From the NCBI RefSeq assembly GCF_018885305.1, contig NZ_CP076544.1:434001-498000 (forward strand): a stretch of 64,000 nucleotides of DNA, in the 5' to 3' direction. The notes beneath the pieces were generated by a model. It was not told where the DNA came from. It saw nothing but the letters and a program-made list of their open reading frames with translations, and ran no database searches. Positions 48,683-58,796 of this stretch are shown here, one piece after another (position 1 is the first letter of the stretch; each line of letters opens with the position of its first letter). Both the position numbers and the translations under genes were made by a program. The DNA is from Curtobacterium sp. L6-1 (GTDB taxonomy: Bacteria; Actinomycetota; Actinomycetes; Actinomycetales; Microbacteriaceae).

Positions 48683-50525
48683 CGCTCCCGCCGCCGACAC
48701 GGCTGCGGACCTCGCACCGATCGCCGGCGCAGCACCGACCGGGGCCGTCCCGGCCGGCGACGACGTGTCCCCCGTGGACGAGACCGCGACGGTACCCGGC
48801 GCCTCGGGCAGCCCGGCGACCGACTTCGCCCTCGCCGTCCTGCAGGAGCTCGCCCGCGCGGGCGTGACCGACGTGGTCGTCAGCCCGGGGTCCCGGTCGC
48901 AGGCCCTCGCCCTCGCCGCCGTCGCCCTCGAACGTGCCGGCGGCATCAGCGTGCACGTGCGGCTCGACGAACGGACCGCCGGGTTCTTCGCGCTCGGCCT
49001 CGCGGTCGAGACCGGACGTCCCGCCGCGGTCGTCACGACCTCGGGCACCGCGGTCGCGAACCTGCACCCCGCCGTGCTCGAGGCGCACCACTCCGGCGTG
49101 CCGATGGTCGTCGTCTCCGCCGACCGCCCCGTCGAACTGCGGGGCATCGGCAGCAACCAGACCACCGTGCAGCCCGGCATGTTCGGTGCCGCCGTGTCCT
49201 TCGTCCGCGACGTCCAGGCGCCCAGCACCGACGGGGTGGACGACGACGCCCGTTCCACCGTCCGGGCGCTCGTGCGGGAGGCCGTCGCCGCCGCCGCCGG
49301 ACACGCCGGGCAGCCCGGGCCGGTCCAGCTCGACCTCGCCTTCCGCGAACCCCTGTCCGCCGGCCTCGACCGGGTCGCCGGGGTCGCCGACGAGGACGTC
49401 GACCACGCCTTCGCCACCCGCCGCCGCACCGCCGCGCTGCCGGTCGCCGAGCTCGCGCCGGACGACGAGCCCGCGACCGTCGTCATCGCCGGACACGACG
49501 CCGGGCCGGACGCCGAGCGCGTCGCGTGGGAGCTCGGTGCGCCGCTGCTCGCCGAGGTGTCGAGCGGGGCGCGCTTCGGCCGCAACCTCGTCGCCGCCTA
49601 CCGCGACCTGCTCCGCGACGAGTCCTTCGGCGGTCGCGTCCGTCGTGCGGTCGTCCTGGGCCACCCCACCCTCAGCCGGGAGGTCCCGGCACTGCTCCAG
49701 CGTGCCGACGTCGAGACCGTCGTCGTCCGCGGACCCGGCGCCGACGCGTTCGACCCGGCCCGCGCCTCCCGTCCGTCGTCGGCCACGCAGATCGTGTCGG
49801 ACGTCCGCGTGACCGGTCGCACGAGCGCGGCCCACCGCGCCTGGGTCGGACGCTGGGTCGCGGCGAGCCGCGCGCTGCTCGGCGGGGGCGACGCCGGACC
49901 CGACCTCGACGCCAAGCGCTCGTCGGACCGGGCGGAACGCAACCGGTTCCTCAAGGACGAGGTCGCCCTGCGGCGTCGTCCGGTCGACCGTGCCATGCTC
50001 GCCGAGGCCGTCTGGGGCGTCACCTGGCCGCACGACCGCCTGGTCCTCGGCGCCTCGCAGATCATCCGCGTCGCCGACGCGACGGTCCCGGGCAAGAAGA
50101 TCCCGGTGCACGCCAACCGCGGGCTCGCCGGCATCGACGGCACGATCTCGACCGCCCTCGGGATCGCCACGGCGCTCGAGGCCGGGTCGGGGGCCGTCGG
50201 GACGACCCGCGTCGTGGTCGGGGACCTCACGTTCCTGCACGACCTCGGCGGTCTCGTCACCGGCACCGAGGAGCGCCGACCCCGCCTGCAGGTGGTCGTG
50301 GGCAACGACTCCGGCGGCGCGATCTTCCGCGGGCTCGAGGTCGCGGCGACCACCGCGCCCGAGGACATGCGCCGGATGATGACCACGCCGCAGCAGGTCG
50401 ACGTCGAGCGGGTGGTGACCGGTCTGGGCTGGGAGTACCGGCGGGCCGAGACGTGGGGCGACCTCGAGCGGGTCCTGACCGACCCGGCCGAGCGCGTGGT
50501 CATCGAGGTGCCGCTGGCGGACTGA
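48597..50525 (+). CDS. menD: SEPHCHC synthase, menaquinone ThDP enzyme
   Basis: Adds the succinyl group of 2-oxoglutarate to isochorismate using thiamine diphosphate. The 642-aa protein has FALAVLQELARAGVTDVVVS and PGSRSQALALAA at the domain start (about 82-115) and the ThDP-binding VVVGNDSGGAIFRGLE near residue 565. The first about 80 residues are Ala/Thr/Asp-rich low complexity, and the true start may be later. The ATG at 48597, with GGAAGAG before it, overlaps the PLDc_N gene by 86 nt. Confidence 0.9.
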   Translation: MTRTRTTQPSDPSKTSSTTATTTAASDADAPAADTAADLAPIAGAAPTGAVPAGDDVSPVDETATVPGASGSPATDFALAVLQELARAGVTDVVVSPGSRSQALALAAVALERAGGISVHVRLDERTAGFFALGLAVETGRPAAVVTTSGTAVANLHPAVLEAHHSGVPMVVVSADRPVELRGIGSNQTTVQPGMFGAAVSFVRDVQAPSTDGVDDDARSTVRALVREAVAAAAGHAGQPGPVQLDLAFREPLSAGLDRVAGVADEDVDHAFATRRRTAALPVAELAPDDEPATVVIAGHDAGPDAERVAWELGAPLLAEVSSGARFGRNLVAAYRDLLRDESFGGRVRRAVVLGHPTLSREVPALLQRADVETVVVRGPGADAFDPARASRPSSATQIVSDVRVTGRTSAAHRAWVGRWVAASRALLGGGDAGPDLDAKRSSDRAERNRFLKDEVALRRRPVDRAMLAEAVWGVTWPHDRLVLGASQIIRVADATVPGKKIPVHANRGLAGIDGTISTALGIATALEAGSGAVGTTRVVVGDLTFLHDLGGLVTGTEERRPRLQVVVGNDSGGAIFRGLEVAATTAPEDMRRMMTTPQQVDVERVVTGLGWEYRRAETWGDLERVLTDPAERVVIEVPLAD

Positions 50526-50588
50526 CCTGCCGGGCGGCCGGACCGCCCGTCCGGCGCGGCGGTACCGGGCGCACCACGCGCCTCCCGG

Positions 50589-51848
50589 TCAGGCCAGCGC
50601 GTCCGTCACCGGCCGGAACTTCAACCGGGTCTCGGCGACCTCGCGTGCCGGGTCCGACCCGGCGACGATCCCCGCTCCCGCCCAGGCGCGCACGGTCCCG
50701 TCGTCGGTGATCTGCGCGCTGCGGAGCGCGAGCATCCACTCGCCGTCCCCGGAGGCGCCGAGCCAGCCGACGGGACCGGCGTACCGCCCGCGGTCCACGC
50801 CCTCCAACTCGGCGACGAGCCGTACCGCGACGTCGGTCGGGGTGCCGGCGACGGCGGCGGTCGGGTGGAGCGCGTCGGCGACGTCGAGCGCGGTGACGCC
50901 GGCCGGCAGGACCGCCTCGACGTCGCTCGCGAGGTGCCAGAGGTTCGGCAGCTGCAGCCGGAACGGCTCGGGGTCGACCCGCAGGTCGGCGGCGATCGGC
51001 CGCAGCGACGCGACGAGGCTCGCGATCGCGAAGTCGTGCTCCTGCAGGTCCTTCGTGCTCGCGGCCAGGGTCTCCGCGGCGACGCGGTCGCTCTCCGGGT
51101 CGGCCCCGCGGGCGGCGCTGCCGGCGAGCACACGTGCGGTGAGGGTGCGGCCCTCCGTCCGGGCGAGCGTCTCGGGGGTGGCACCGACCAGGCCGTCGAC
51201 CGCGAAGGTGACGCACGAGGGGTAGGCGGCCGCGAGGTCGAGCAGCACGGCACGTCGGTCGGCGCCGGGCGGGAGGTTGCCGACGAGGTCCCGGGCGAGC
51301 ACGACCTTCTGCGCCCGTCCCGCCGTGATGGCCTGGACCGCGGCGGCGACGGAGGCCGCGTAGGCGTCCTCGTCGACGGCGCCGGGCCGCAGCGCGACGG
51401 AGACGTGCGGGCCGACCCGGGGGACCGGCACCGAGGTGCTCGTGAAGGGGAGCGCTGCCGGGGCGTCGGTGGTGTCGACGGCGGTGATCCACGCCCGACC
51501 GCGACGGCGCCCGACGACGACTCGCGGCACGATGAGGACGCTCGTCTCGGCGGAGTCGTCCGCGAACGTGAACGAACCGAACGCCACGAGACCGCTGCCC
51601 CGCAGACGGACCGGGTCGTCGACCGTCGCGGCGGCCACGACCTCGCGCCACACGGCGGAGGCCTCCCGCATCCGCTCGGGACCGGTGAACGTGAAGCGCA
51701 GGGCCTCGCCGATGCCGACGATCCCGTCGCCGTTCCGGACGAAGGCCAGGGGGTGTTCGGCGAGCGTGTGGCGGAGCACGGCTCCCGGGTCGTCGAGGAT
51801 CCGGGTCGAGACCGTGAGCGGGGGTGCCGCTGTGGCGGGTCGGGTCAC
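50589..51848 (-). CDS. menF: isochorismate synthase
   Basis: First committed step of menaquinone synthesis, chorismate to isochorismate. The 419-aa protein has the chorismate-binding fold: AGRAQKVVLARDLVGNLPPG, FAVDGLVGATPETLAR, LAGSAARGADPESDR, then ALHPTAAVAGTP and the final GAGIVAGSDPAREVAET. TAGCAT on the minus strand is 6 nt before the GTG (leaderless). Divergent from menG, 91 bp apart. Confidence 0.93.
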   Translation of the reverse strand: MTRPATAAPPLTVSTRILDDPGAVLRHTLAEHPLAFVRNGDGIVGIGEALRFTFTGPERMREASAVWREVVAAATVDDPVRLRGSGLVAFGSFTFADDSAETSVLIVPRVVVGRRRGRAWITAVDTTDAPAALPFTSTSVPVPRVGPHVSVALRPGAVDEDAYAASVAAAVQAITAGRAQKVVLARDLVGNLPPGADRRAVLLDLAAAYPSCVTFAVDGLVGATPETLARTEGRTLTARVLAGSAARGADPESDRVAAETLAASTKDLQEHDFAIASLVASLRPIAADLRVDPEPFRLQLPNLWHLASDVEAVLPAGVTALDVADALHPTAAVAGTPTDVAVRLVAELEGVDRGRYAGPVGWLGASGDGEWMLALRSAQITDDGTVRAWAGAGIVAGSDPAREVAETRLKFRPVTDALA

Positions 51849-51939
51849 GGACCGATGCTACGCGTCGGGGCGCGCCCGGGGTGCTGCGCTCCTGCACGCC
51901 TGCCGGGAAGCGCCGGGTCGTGGCCTCTAGGATGACTGG

Positions 51940-52734
51940 GTGAGCAGAGCGGACATGCAGAAGCGGCCGGACGAAGTGGCGGCCATGTTCGACGACGTCG
52001 CGGCGAAGTACGACCTGACCAACGACATCCTGTCGGCGGGCAACGCTCCGCTGTGGCGCGTCGCGACGGTCAAGGCCGTCGACCCCCAGCCTGGCGAGCG
52101 CGTGCTCGACCTCGCCGCGGGGACCGGGACGAGTTCCGCCGCGCTGGCGAAGAAGGGCGCGGAGGTCACCGCCCTCGACCTGTCGTCCGGCATGATCGCG
52201 GTCGGCCGTGAGCGTCACCCCGAGATCACGTTCGTCGAGGGCGACGCGGAGCACCTGCCGTTCGAGGACGAGTCCTTCGACGCGGTCACGATCTCGTTCG
52301 GGCTGCGCAACGTCAACGACCCGATGCAGGCCCTCACCGAGATGCTGCGCGTCCTGAAGCCCGGTGGCCGCCTGGTCATCTGCGAGTTCTCGACGCCGCC
52401 GTTCGCCGCGCTCCGGTTCGGCTACAACACCTACCTCAAGCGGGTCCTGCCGGGCATCGCGAAGCTCTCGAGCAGCAACCCGGCGGCGTACCGCTACCTG
52501 GCCGAGTCCATCGAGGCGTGGCCCGACCAGCAGGTGCTCAGCCAGTGGCTGCGCGGCGTGGGCTTCACGATGGTCGCCCACCGCAACCTGACGGCCGGTA
52601 TCGTCGCTCTGCACCGGGGCCGCAAGCCGGTCGCGGGCAGCGTGCGCGAGTCCGCCGCCCGCCGTGCCAAGGCGCGCCGCGAGCACCAGGCGACGGGGGA
52701 GCAGCCCCGCGTCGACCCCGAGACCCAGGCCTAG
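51940..52734 (+). CDS. menG: demethylmenaquinone methyltransferase
   Basis: Last step of menaquinone synthesis, SAM-dependent. The 264-aa protein has MFDDVAAKYDLTNDILSAG, the SAM loop VLDLAAGTGTSSAALAKKG and the UbiE/COQ5 signature ISFGLRNVNDPMQALTEMLR. Positive, low-complexity tail after about 235. TAGGAT (51928-51933) sits 6 nt before the GTG (leaderless). It is followed by the polyprenyl diphosphate synthase, which makes the tail for MenA. Confidence 0.95.
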   Translation: MSRADMQKRPDEVAAMFDDVAAKYDLTNDILSAGNAPLWRVATVKAVDPQPGERVLDLAAGTGTSSAALAKKGAEVTALDLSSGMIAVGRERHPEITFVEGDAEHLPFEDESFDAVTISFGLRNVNDPMQALTEMLRVLKPGGRLVICEFSTPPFAALRFGYNTYLKRVLPGIAKLSSSNPAAYRYLAESIEAWPDQQVLSQWLRGVGFTMVAHRNLTAGIVALHRGRKPVAGSVRESAARRAKARREHQATGEQPRVDPETQA

Positions 52735-52780
52735 GCGCCGCCGGCCCACCGCCACCGCCACACCGAGTACGGAGCAGCAG

Positions 52781-53857
52781 TTGAACCCGAGTGTCCCGGT
52801 CGCACGACGCGCACCGAGTCTCCGAGCCTCCCTCGGCATCGGCGAGCGGCTGTTCGCCACCCCCTCGGACCGGCGCTTCATCGCCGCGGTCGACGACGGC
52901 CTCGAGCTCGTCGAGCAGGGGCTCGAGGACGCGATGCGCTCCGCCGACACCCTGGCCGACACGACGAGCCGGTACCTGCTCGCGGCGGGCGGCAAGCGGA
53001 TCCGCCCGACCCTGACGCTGCTCATCGCCCAGCTCGGCGACGGTGTCACCGACCACGTGGTCAAGGCCGCGGTCAGCGTCGAGATGACCCACCTGGCGTC
53101 GCTGTACCACGACGACGTCATGGACGAGGCCCCGGTCCGCCGCGGTGTGCCCGCCGCCCACGTGACCTACGGCAACAACATCGCGATCCTCACCGGGGAC
53201 CTGCTCTTCGCCCGTGCGTCGCTCATCACGGCCGACCTCGGCCCCGAGGGCATCCGGATGCAGGCCGAGACGTTCCAGCGGCTCTGCATGGGGCAGCTGC
53301 ACGAGACCACCGGCCCGCAGCCCGAGGACGACCCCGTCGAGCACTACATCCAGGTGCTCAGCGACAAGACCGGTTCCCTCATCGCCACCGCCGCCCGCGC
53401 CGGTGTGATGTTCTCCGGGGCCGACCGCGCCCTGCTCGACGCCGTCGGCACCTTCGGCGAGAAGGTCGGCGTCGCGTTCCAGCTCGTCGACGACGTCATC
53501 GACCTGGCCCCGGCGAAGGACAAGACCGGCAAGATCGCCGGCAACGACCTCCGCGCCGGCGTCGACACGCTGCCGCTGCTCCAGCTCCGCCGCCGTGCCG
53601 CCACCGACGACGGTGCCGCGGCGCTGCTCGCCCGCATCGAGCGCGACGTCCGCGACGCCCCGGACGACGCCGTGCACTCGGCCGCGTACCAGAGCGCCGT
53701 GGCCGAACTCCACGACCACGAGGCGACCCTCGCCACCCGGGCCCTCGCCGCGAGCTGGGCCCACGAAGCGGTGGCCGCGCTGGCGCCCCTGCCGGACGGC
53801 ACCGTGAAACGAGCCCTCACCCGGTTCGCGGAGACGGTCGTCGACCGCAGCCGCTGA
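52781..53857 (+). CDS. polyprenyl (probably heptaprenyl/nonaprenyl-type) diphosphate synthase
   Basis: A 358-aa trans-prenyltransferase with both Asp-rich motifs, LYHDDVMDEA and QLVDDVIDLA, and GGKRIRPTLTLL for IPP binding. It would make the menaquinone side chain; the chain length is not read from sequence. I chose the TTG at 52781 (GGAG 6 nt upstream). The frame extends further upstream but overlaps menG. Confidence 0.9.
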   Translation: MNPSVPVARRAPSLRASLGIGERLFATPSDRRFIAAVDDGLELVEQGLEDAMRSADTLADTTSRYLLAAGGKRIRPTLTLLIAQLGDGVTDHVVKAAVSVEMTHLASLYHDDVMDEAPVRRGVPAAHVTYGNNIAILTGDLLFARASLITADLGPEGIRMQAETFQRLCMGQLHETTGPQPEDDPVEHYIQVLSDKTGSLIATAARAGVMFSGADRALLDAVGTFGEKVGVAFQLVDDVIDLAPAKDKTGKIAGNDLRAGVDTLPLLQLRRRAATDDGAAALLARIERDVRDAPDDAVHSAAYQSAVAELHDHEATLATRALAASWAHEAVAALAPLPDGTVKRALTRFAETVVDRSR

Positions 53858-53882
53858 CCTGAACGAAACTGGAGACCGATCA

Positions 53883-55259
53883 GTGCCCACCCTCCGACTC
53901 GCCATCGTCGGCGCCGGTCCGGCCGGCATCTACGCCGCGGACATCCTGCTGCGCGAAGCCCGGGGCTTCGACGTCTCGATCGACCTCTTCGAACAGCTCC
54001 CGGCGCCGTACGGCCTGGTCCGGTACGGCGTCGCGCCCGACCACCCGCGCATCAAGGGCATCGTCAACGCGCTCCGCGACGTGCTCGACCGGGGCGACAT
54101 CCGGATCTTCGGGAACGTCCGCTTCGGCGAGGACATCACGCTCGACGACCTCCGGAAGCACTACAACGCGGTCGTCTTCTCGACGGGTGCGATCAAGGAC
54201 GCCGACCTGGACATCCCGGGCATCGACCTCGACGGCTCGTACGGCGCGGCCGACTTCGTCAGCTGGTTCGACGGCCACCCGGACGTCCCGCGCACCTGGC
54301 CCCTCACGGCCGAGAGCGTCGCGGTCATCGGCAACGGCAACGTCGCCCTCGACGTGTCGCGCATCCTCGCCAAGCACGCCGAGGACCTGCTGCCCACCGA
54401 GATCCCGGCGAACGTGTACGAGGGTCTGCAGGCCTCGCCGGTCACCGACGTCCACGTCTTCGGCCGCCGCGGCCCGGCGCAGGTGAAGTTCACCCCGCTC
54501 GAGCTGCGCGAACTCGGCGAGCTCCGCGACGTCGACATGGTCGTGTACGACGAGGACTTCGACCACGACGAGGCCTCCAAGCTCGCGATCCAGACCAACA
54601 AGCAGGTCACCGTCATCGACCGGGTCCTGCAGCAGTGGCGCACGCGTGAGGTCGGCGCCGCGAGCCGTCGCCTGCACCTGCACTTCTACGCGAAGCCGCT
54701 CGAGCTGCTCGGCGACGAGGACGGCAAGGTCCGCGCCATCCGCTACGAGCGCACGCGACCCGACGGTCAGGGCGGCGTCGAGGGCACCGGCGAGGTCCGC
54801 GAGGTCCCGATCCAGGCGCTCTACCGCGCGGTGGGCTACGTCGGCTCGCCCCTGCCCGGTGTGCCGTTCGACGAGCGCTACGGCGTCATCCCGAACCACG
54901 AGGGCCAGGTCCTCGACGCCGACGCCACGCCGATCCCGGGCGTCTACGCCACCGGGTGGATCAAGCGCGGCCCGGTCGGGCTCATCGGGCACACGAAGTC
55001 CGACGCGATGGAGACCGTGCAGCACCTCGTCACCGACCAGGGCAGCTGGTGGACGCCGGAGGACCCTTCGGAAGCCGCTATCCCGGCACTGCTGCGCGAG
55101 CGCGGGGTGGAGTACACCGACCTCGCCGGCTGGCACGCGCTCGACGAGCACGAGATGGCCCTCGGCGCGACCGAGGGGCGAGCCCGCATCAAGGTCGTCC
55201 CGCGCGACGAGATGATCGACGTGTCCCTCCGCCGCAGCCCCGCCGGCTCGCAGGCCTGA
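53883..55259 (+). CDS. ferredoxin/adrenodoxin--NADP reductase (FprA type)
   Basis: The 458-aa FAD enzyme has the FAD-binding VGAGPAGIYAADIL (about 8-21), the family's LPAPYGLVRYGVAPDHP, the NADP site VIGNGNVALDVSR, and VYATGWIKRGPVGLIG near the C-terminus. It passes electrons from NADPH to ferredoxins or other one-electron carriers. GTG start. A 2-nt gap to the DUF418-like gene suggests co-transcription. Confidence 0.92.
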   Translation: MPTLRLAIVGAGPAGIYAADILLREARGFDVSIDLFEQLPAPYGLVRYGVAPDHPRIKGIVNALRDVLDRGDIRIFGNVRFGEDITLDDLRKHYNAVVFSTGAIKDADLDIPGIDLDGSYGAADFVSWFDGHPDVPRTWPLTAESVAVIGNGNVALDVSRILAKHAEDLLPTEIPANVYEGLQASPVTDVHVFGRRGPAQVKFTPLELRELGELRDVDMVVYDEDFDHDEASKLAIQTNKQVTVIDRVLQQWRTREVGAASRRLHLHFYAKPLELLGDEDGKVRAIRYERTRPDGQGGVEGTGEVREVPIQALYRAVGYVGSPLPGVPFDERYGVIPNHEGQVLDADATPIPGVYATGWIKRGPVGLIGHTKSDAMETVQHLVTDQGSWWTPEDPSEAAIPALLRERGVEYTDLAGWHALDEHEMALGATEGRARIKVVPRDEMIDVSLRRSPAGSQA

Positions 55260-55261
55260 GC

Positions 55262-56416
55262 ATGACCGTGACGCGCCCGGTGTCCCTCCGCGGGGCACCG
55301 GGCGCGCCGTCGTCCGACCGCTTGGTCGGGGTCGACGTCGCCCGGGCACTCGCCCTCCTCGGCATGATGGCCGCGCACGTCGGCGACGTCGCCGAGACCG
55401 TCGACTGGTCCGACCCGGCCAGCTGGGGTGCGGTGGTGAACGGCCGGTCGGCAGCGCTCTTCGCGGTCCTGGCCGGTGTCTCGATCGGCCTGGTCAGCGG
55501 TCGCGCCGATCCGCCGGGACCACCGCGGATCGGACGCATCCGGGCCCGGCTCGCCCTGCGTGCCGTCGTGGTGGTGGTGGTCGGCATGCTGCTGATGGCC
55601 CTCGGCACGCCCGTCTACGTGGTCCTGCCGACGTACGGCGCGCTGTTCCTGCTCGCCCTGCCCGTCCTCCGCTGGCGCCCGTGGGCGCTGCTGCTGCTGG
55701 CCGCCGGCTGCGCGGTCGCCTCGGCACCGGTGGCGATCGCGATCCTGCCGGTGTACGCCGACGCCGACATGTTCGGCGTGCAGCTCGGGCTGGTCTACCC
55801 CGTGGTCACCTTCGCGACGTACGTGCTGGTGGGCCTGGCGGTGGCCCGGATGCGGCCGGGAGGCGCGGTGCAACAGGTCGTGCTGCTCGCGTCCGGCGTC
55901 GTGGTCGCCACCGTCGCCTACATGGTCGGCACGGTCGCCGCGCCGGTCCCGGCGGACACGACCGCGGCGTTCCCCGGCGTGCCGTTCGTGCCGCGCGGCT
56001 CGGACGCCGGTCAGGCGTTCGCCCAGGTGTTCCTCTCGCCCCGCGACCACTCGTCGTCCGTCGTCGACGTCGTCGGGACCGCAGCCGTGGCGGTGGCCGT
56101 GATCGCCCTCTGCCGCCTGCTCGTCGACGGGCGCGGCCCGGTGGTGGCCCGCGTCGTGTTCCCCCTGGCGGCCGTCGGGTCGATGCCCCTGACCGTCTAC
56201 GCGCTGCACCTCGTCGTCATCGCAGCGTGGCCGGAGCTGCCGCACGGCGCCACCACCTGGTGGGCCTTCACGGTGGGGGCGGTGGTCGTCGCGATGGCCT
56301 GGCGGCGGTTCCTCGGCCGGGGGCCGCTCGAGCGGGTGACCGCCCTGGTGGCCGGGGCCGTCCCGACGGAGCCGGGGCGGGCCTCCCGGCCGGACGCTAC
56401 TGCAGCGCCGCGGTGA
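55262..56416 (+). CDS. DUF418/DUF1624-like multi-pass membrane protein
   Basis: A 384-aa protein with about ten membrane segments. The start, DRLVGVDVARALALLGMMAA (about 20-39), is the signature of the heparan-alpha-glucosaminide acyltransferase-like / DUF418 families, and YALHLVVIAAW near the end fits as well. These proteins may O-acylate sugars or lipids; the substrate is unknown. Its last 20 nt overlap the convergent cls gene. Confidence 0.78.
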   Translation: MTVTRPVSLRGAPGAPSSDRLVGVDVARALALLGMMAAHVGDVAETVDWSDPASWGAVVNGRSAALFAVLAGVSIGLVSGRADPPGPPRIGRIRARLALRAVVVVVVGMLLMALGTPVYVVLPTYGALFLLALPVLRWRPWALLLLAAGCAVASAPVAIAILPVYADADMFGVQLGLVYPVVTFATYVLVGLAVARMRPGGAVQQVVLLASGVVVATVAYMVGTVAAPVPADTTAAFPGVPFVPRGSDAGQAFAQVFLSPRDHSSSVVDVVGTAAVAVAVIALCRLLVDGRGPVVARVVFPLAAVGSMPLTVYALHLVVIAAWPELPHGATTWWAFTVGAVVVAMAWRRFLGRGPLERVTALVAGAVPTEPGRASRPDATAAPR

Positions 56417-57857
56417 GGCGCGCGACGTTGTCGAACACCCGCGACCCGCGCGGACGGGCGAGCCACTCGTCGAGCGTCAGCTCGCGACTCGCGGCCCGGT
56501 AGTCGTCCTGCACCTCGCGGAGGGCGTCGACGAACGGCTTGCCGCGGACCATCACCGAGATCTCGAGGTTCAGCGTGAACGACCGCATGTCCATGTTGCT
56601 CGAGCCGATGACCGCGACGTCGTCGTCGATCGTGAAGTGCTTCGCGTGGAGCACGGTCGGCGACCGGTAGAGCCAGATTCGCACACCGGCGCGCAGCAGG
56701 CCCTCGTAGTAGGAGCGCTGGGCGTGCCAGGTCATCGCGTGGTCGCCGATCTCGCCGACGAACAGCTCGACCTCGACCCCGCGCTGGGCCGTCGTCGTGA
56801 TCGCGTAGAGCATCGAGTCGTCCGGGACGAAGTACGGCGAGGTGATGACGACCCGCTCCTGCGCCGCGTAGAGCAGCGCGTTGAACAGACGGAGGTTGTT
56901 CTCGCCGTCGAAGCCCGGGCCGGACGGCACGACCTGGCAGTCCAGCGCGTCGGCTCGGTCCGCCCGCTGGACTGGGTCGCTCTCACGCAGCAGGAGCTCG
57001 TCGGTCTCGCTGTACCAGTCGGTCACGAACAGCGCGTTGATGCCCGCGACGACCGGACCCTCGAACCGGGCGAACAGGTCACGCCAGCGCAGGCCGCGCT
57101 CGATGTTCGACCTCAGGTCGTAGGAACGGTCGATGAGGTTCTGCGAGCCGGTGAAGGCCACCGAGCCGTCGATGACCAGGATCTTGCGGTGGTTGCGGAG
57201 GTCCGGACGCTGGAACTTCCCCTGCAGCGGGAGCAGCGGCAGCATGAGGTGCCACTCGATGCCCGCGGCGTCGAGGAACGCCAGGGTCTGCTTGAAGTAC
57301 GGGTAGCTCTTGCTCGCCCAGTGGTCCATGAGGAAGCGGACGGTGACCCCACGGGCCTGGGCGCGGGCGAGGGACTCGAAGAACGGCCGCGTGGTGTCGT
57401 CGAGGGACGCGATGTAGAACTCGACGTGCACGAACCGGCGGGCCTCGTCGACCGCGGCCGTCATCTCGGCGAAGGCGTCGTCGTAGTGCGGGTACAGCTC
57501 CGCCTGGTTCCCGCCGACCAGGGGCATCGCGCCGAGGTGCCGGTTCAGGTGCGTGATGCTCTCGAGCCACGGCGGCCACGGGTGGTCCCGGCGCACACGC
57601 TCGATGCCCTCGGTCTGCTCGAGGATGTACCGGTTGATCTCGGTCTGCTTCTCACGACGCGCCCTGGGCAACTTGCTCGACCCGAGCAGGAGGAACAGGA
57701 AGAACCCGATGTAGGGGATGAGGAAGATCGCGAGCAGCCACCCGGTCGCGGTCTGCGGCTTCCGGTTGATCGGCACGACGACGAGTGAGAAGGCGCGGAT
57801 CGCCAGGTCCAGCAGGACCAGCACGACGATCAGCGTGACGACGAGCCAGTGCTCCAC
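56397..57857 (-). CDS. cls: cardiolipin synthase, PLD superfamily
   Basis: A 486-aa enzyme joining two phosphatidylglycerols. Two N-terminal membrane segments, then HKD motifs in NHRKILVIDGSVAFTGSQNL (about 221-240) and LHAKHFTIDDDVAVIGSSNM (about 401-420), with the second half repeating the GSSNMDMRSF pattern. GTG start. The preceding yajQ gene lies 28 nt upstream on the same strand. Confidence 0.92.
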   Translation of the reverse strand: MEHWLVVTLIVVLVLLDLAIRAFSLVVVPINRKPQTATGWLLAIFLIPYIGFFLFLLLGSSKLPRARREKQTEINRYILEQTEGIERVRRDHPWPPWLESITHLNRHLGAMPLVGGNQAELYPHYDDAFAEMTAAVDEARRFVHVEFYIASLDDTTRPFFESLARAQARGVTVRFLMDHWASKSYPYFKQTLAFLDAAGIEWHLMLPLLPLQGKFQRPDLRNHRKILVIDGSVAFTGSQNLIDRSYDLRSNIERGLRWRDLFARFEGPVVAGINALFVTDWYSETDELLLRESDPVQRADRADALDCQVVPSGPGFDGENNLRLFNALLYAAQERVVITSPYFVPDDSMLYAITTTAQRGVEVELFVGEIGDHAMTWHAQRSYYEGLLRAGVRIWLYRSPTVLHAKHFTIDDDVAVIGSSNMDMRSFTLNLEISVMVRGKPFVDALREVQDDYRAASRELTLDEWLARPRGSRVFDNVARLTAALQ

Positions 57858-57885
57858 GGTGTCGGGTGTTCGCGGGGGCGGGCGG

Positions 57886-58374
57886 TCAGCGGAAGTTGAT
57901 GAACTGCAGCGGCACGTCGAACTCTTCGCCCTTGAGCAGCTGGATCGTCTGCTGCAGGTCGTCGCGGCTCTTCGAGGACACGCGGAGCTCGTCGCCCTGC
58001 ACCTGGCTCTTGACGCTCTTCGGCGCCTCGGCCCGGATGAACGCGCCGATCTTCTTCGCGATGTCCTGCTCGATGCCGTTCTTGAACGTCACCTCGATGC
58101 GGAACTCCTTGCCCGAGGGGTAGGGGTCACCGGCGTCGAGGCTCTTCAGGCTGATGCCGCGCTTGATCGCCTTCGTCTGCAGCACGTCGAGGACGGCCAC
58201 CGCGCGCTCCTCGGTCGAGGCCTTGATGAGGACGTCCTCGCCGCTGAACGCGACGGACGCACCGACGCCCTTGAAGTCGTAGCGCTGCTCGATCTCCTTC
58301 GCCGCCTGGTTGAGGGCGTTCTCCGCCTCCATCTTGTCGACCTTGCTGACCACGTCGAAGGAGCTGTCTGCCAT
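57886..58374 (-). CDS. YajQ family nucleotide-binding protein (DUF520)
   Basis: The 162-aa protein starts [20 protein letters not shown], with QRYDFKG and the [18 protein letters not shown] block, the full YajQ signature. Some homologues bind cyclic di-GMP. ATG at 58374; TAGGCT lies 7 nt upstream. Confidence 0.93.
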   Translation of the reverse strand: MADSSFDVVSKVDKMEAENALNQAAKEIEQRYDFKGVGASVAFSGEDVLIKASTEERAVAVLDVLQTKAIKRGISLKSLDAGDPYPSGKEFRIEVTFKNGIEQDIAKKIGAFIRAEAPKSVKSQVQGDELRVSSKSRDDLQQTIQLLKGEEFDVPLQFINFR

Positions 58375-58534
58375 GCCGGACAGCCTATCCGGCGGCGCGC
58401 CGCCCCGTTCCGGAGGCCCGGAGCACGTCCGGCGGACCGGTCGCGGTCCGCCGGTGGTCACGAGCACCTCCGGACATCGGCTATGCTCTTCACCGCGCCT
58501 TCGGTTGGTGATCACACGAGCCGGGTGCGCGAAC

Positions 58535-58617
58535 GGCGAGTTACCCAAGCGGCCAAAGGGATCTGACTGTAAATCAGCCGGCGTATGCCTCCGGGGGTTC
58601 GAATCCCTCACTCGCCA
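58535..58617 (+). tRNA. tRNA-Tyr (GTA)
   Basis: Type II tRNA of 83 nt, acceptor GGCGAGT/ACTCGCC with A73, anticodon GTA at 58569-58571 in a CTGACTGTAAATCAG stem-loop, long variable arm, T-loop GGTTCGAAT. CCA is not encoded. Confidence 0.96.
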
Positions 58618-58648
58618 CGCACCTGGTCGACCATCGTGTCGGCCCGAC

Positions 58649-58680
58649 AGAACGGCCCCGTCCTCGGACGGGGCCGTTCT
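58649..58680 (+). terminator. intrinsic terminator after tRNA-Tyr
   Basis: AGAACGGCCCCGTC-CTCG-GACGGGGCCGTTCT, a perfect 14-bp stem, then GCGTTCCC. Confidence 0.85.
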
Positions 58681-58729
58681 GCGTTCCCGTGCCGGGTCCG
58701 CCGCCGTCGTGCGGTGCCCTCGTACCGCG

Positions 58730-58777
58730 GGCTGCTGTGATCCGGCGTCGCGGACTGCTGTGACGCGGCGTCGCGGC
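58730..58777. repeat. about 24-bp imperfect direct repeat, two units
   Basis: Two copies of CTGCTGTGA(T/C)(C/G)CGGCGTCGCGG in tandem just upstream of the phosphatase-family gene, touching its promoter region. Confidence 0.65.
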
Positions 58778-58796
58778 CGTGGGGCAGGATCAGGGC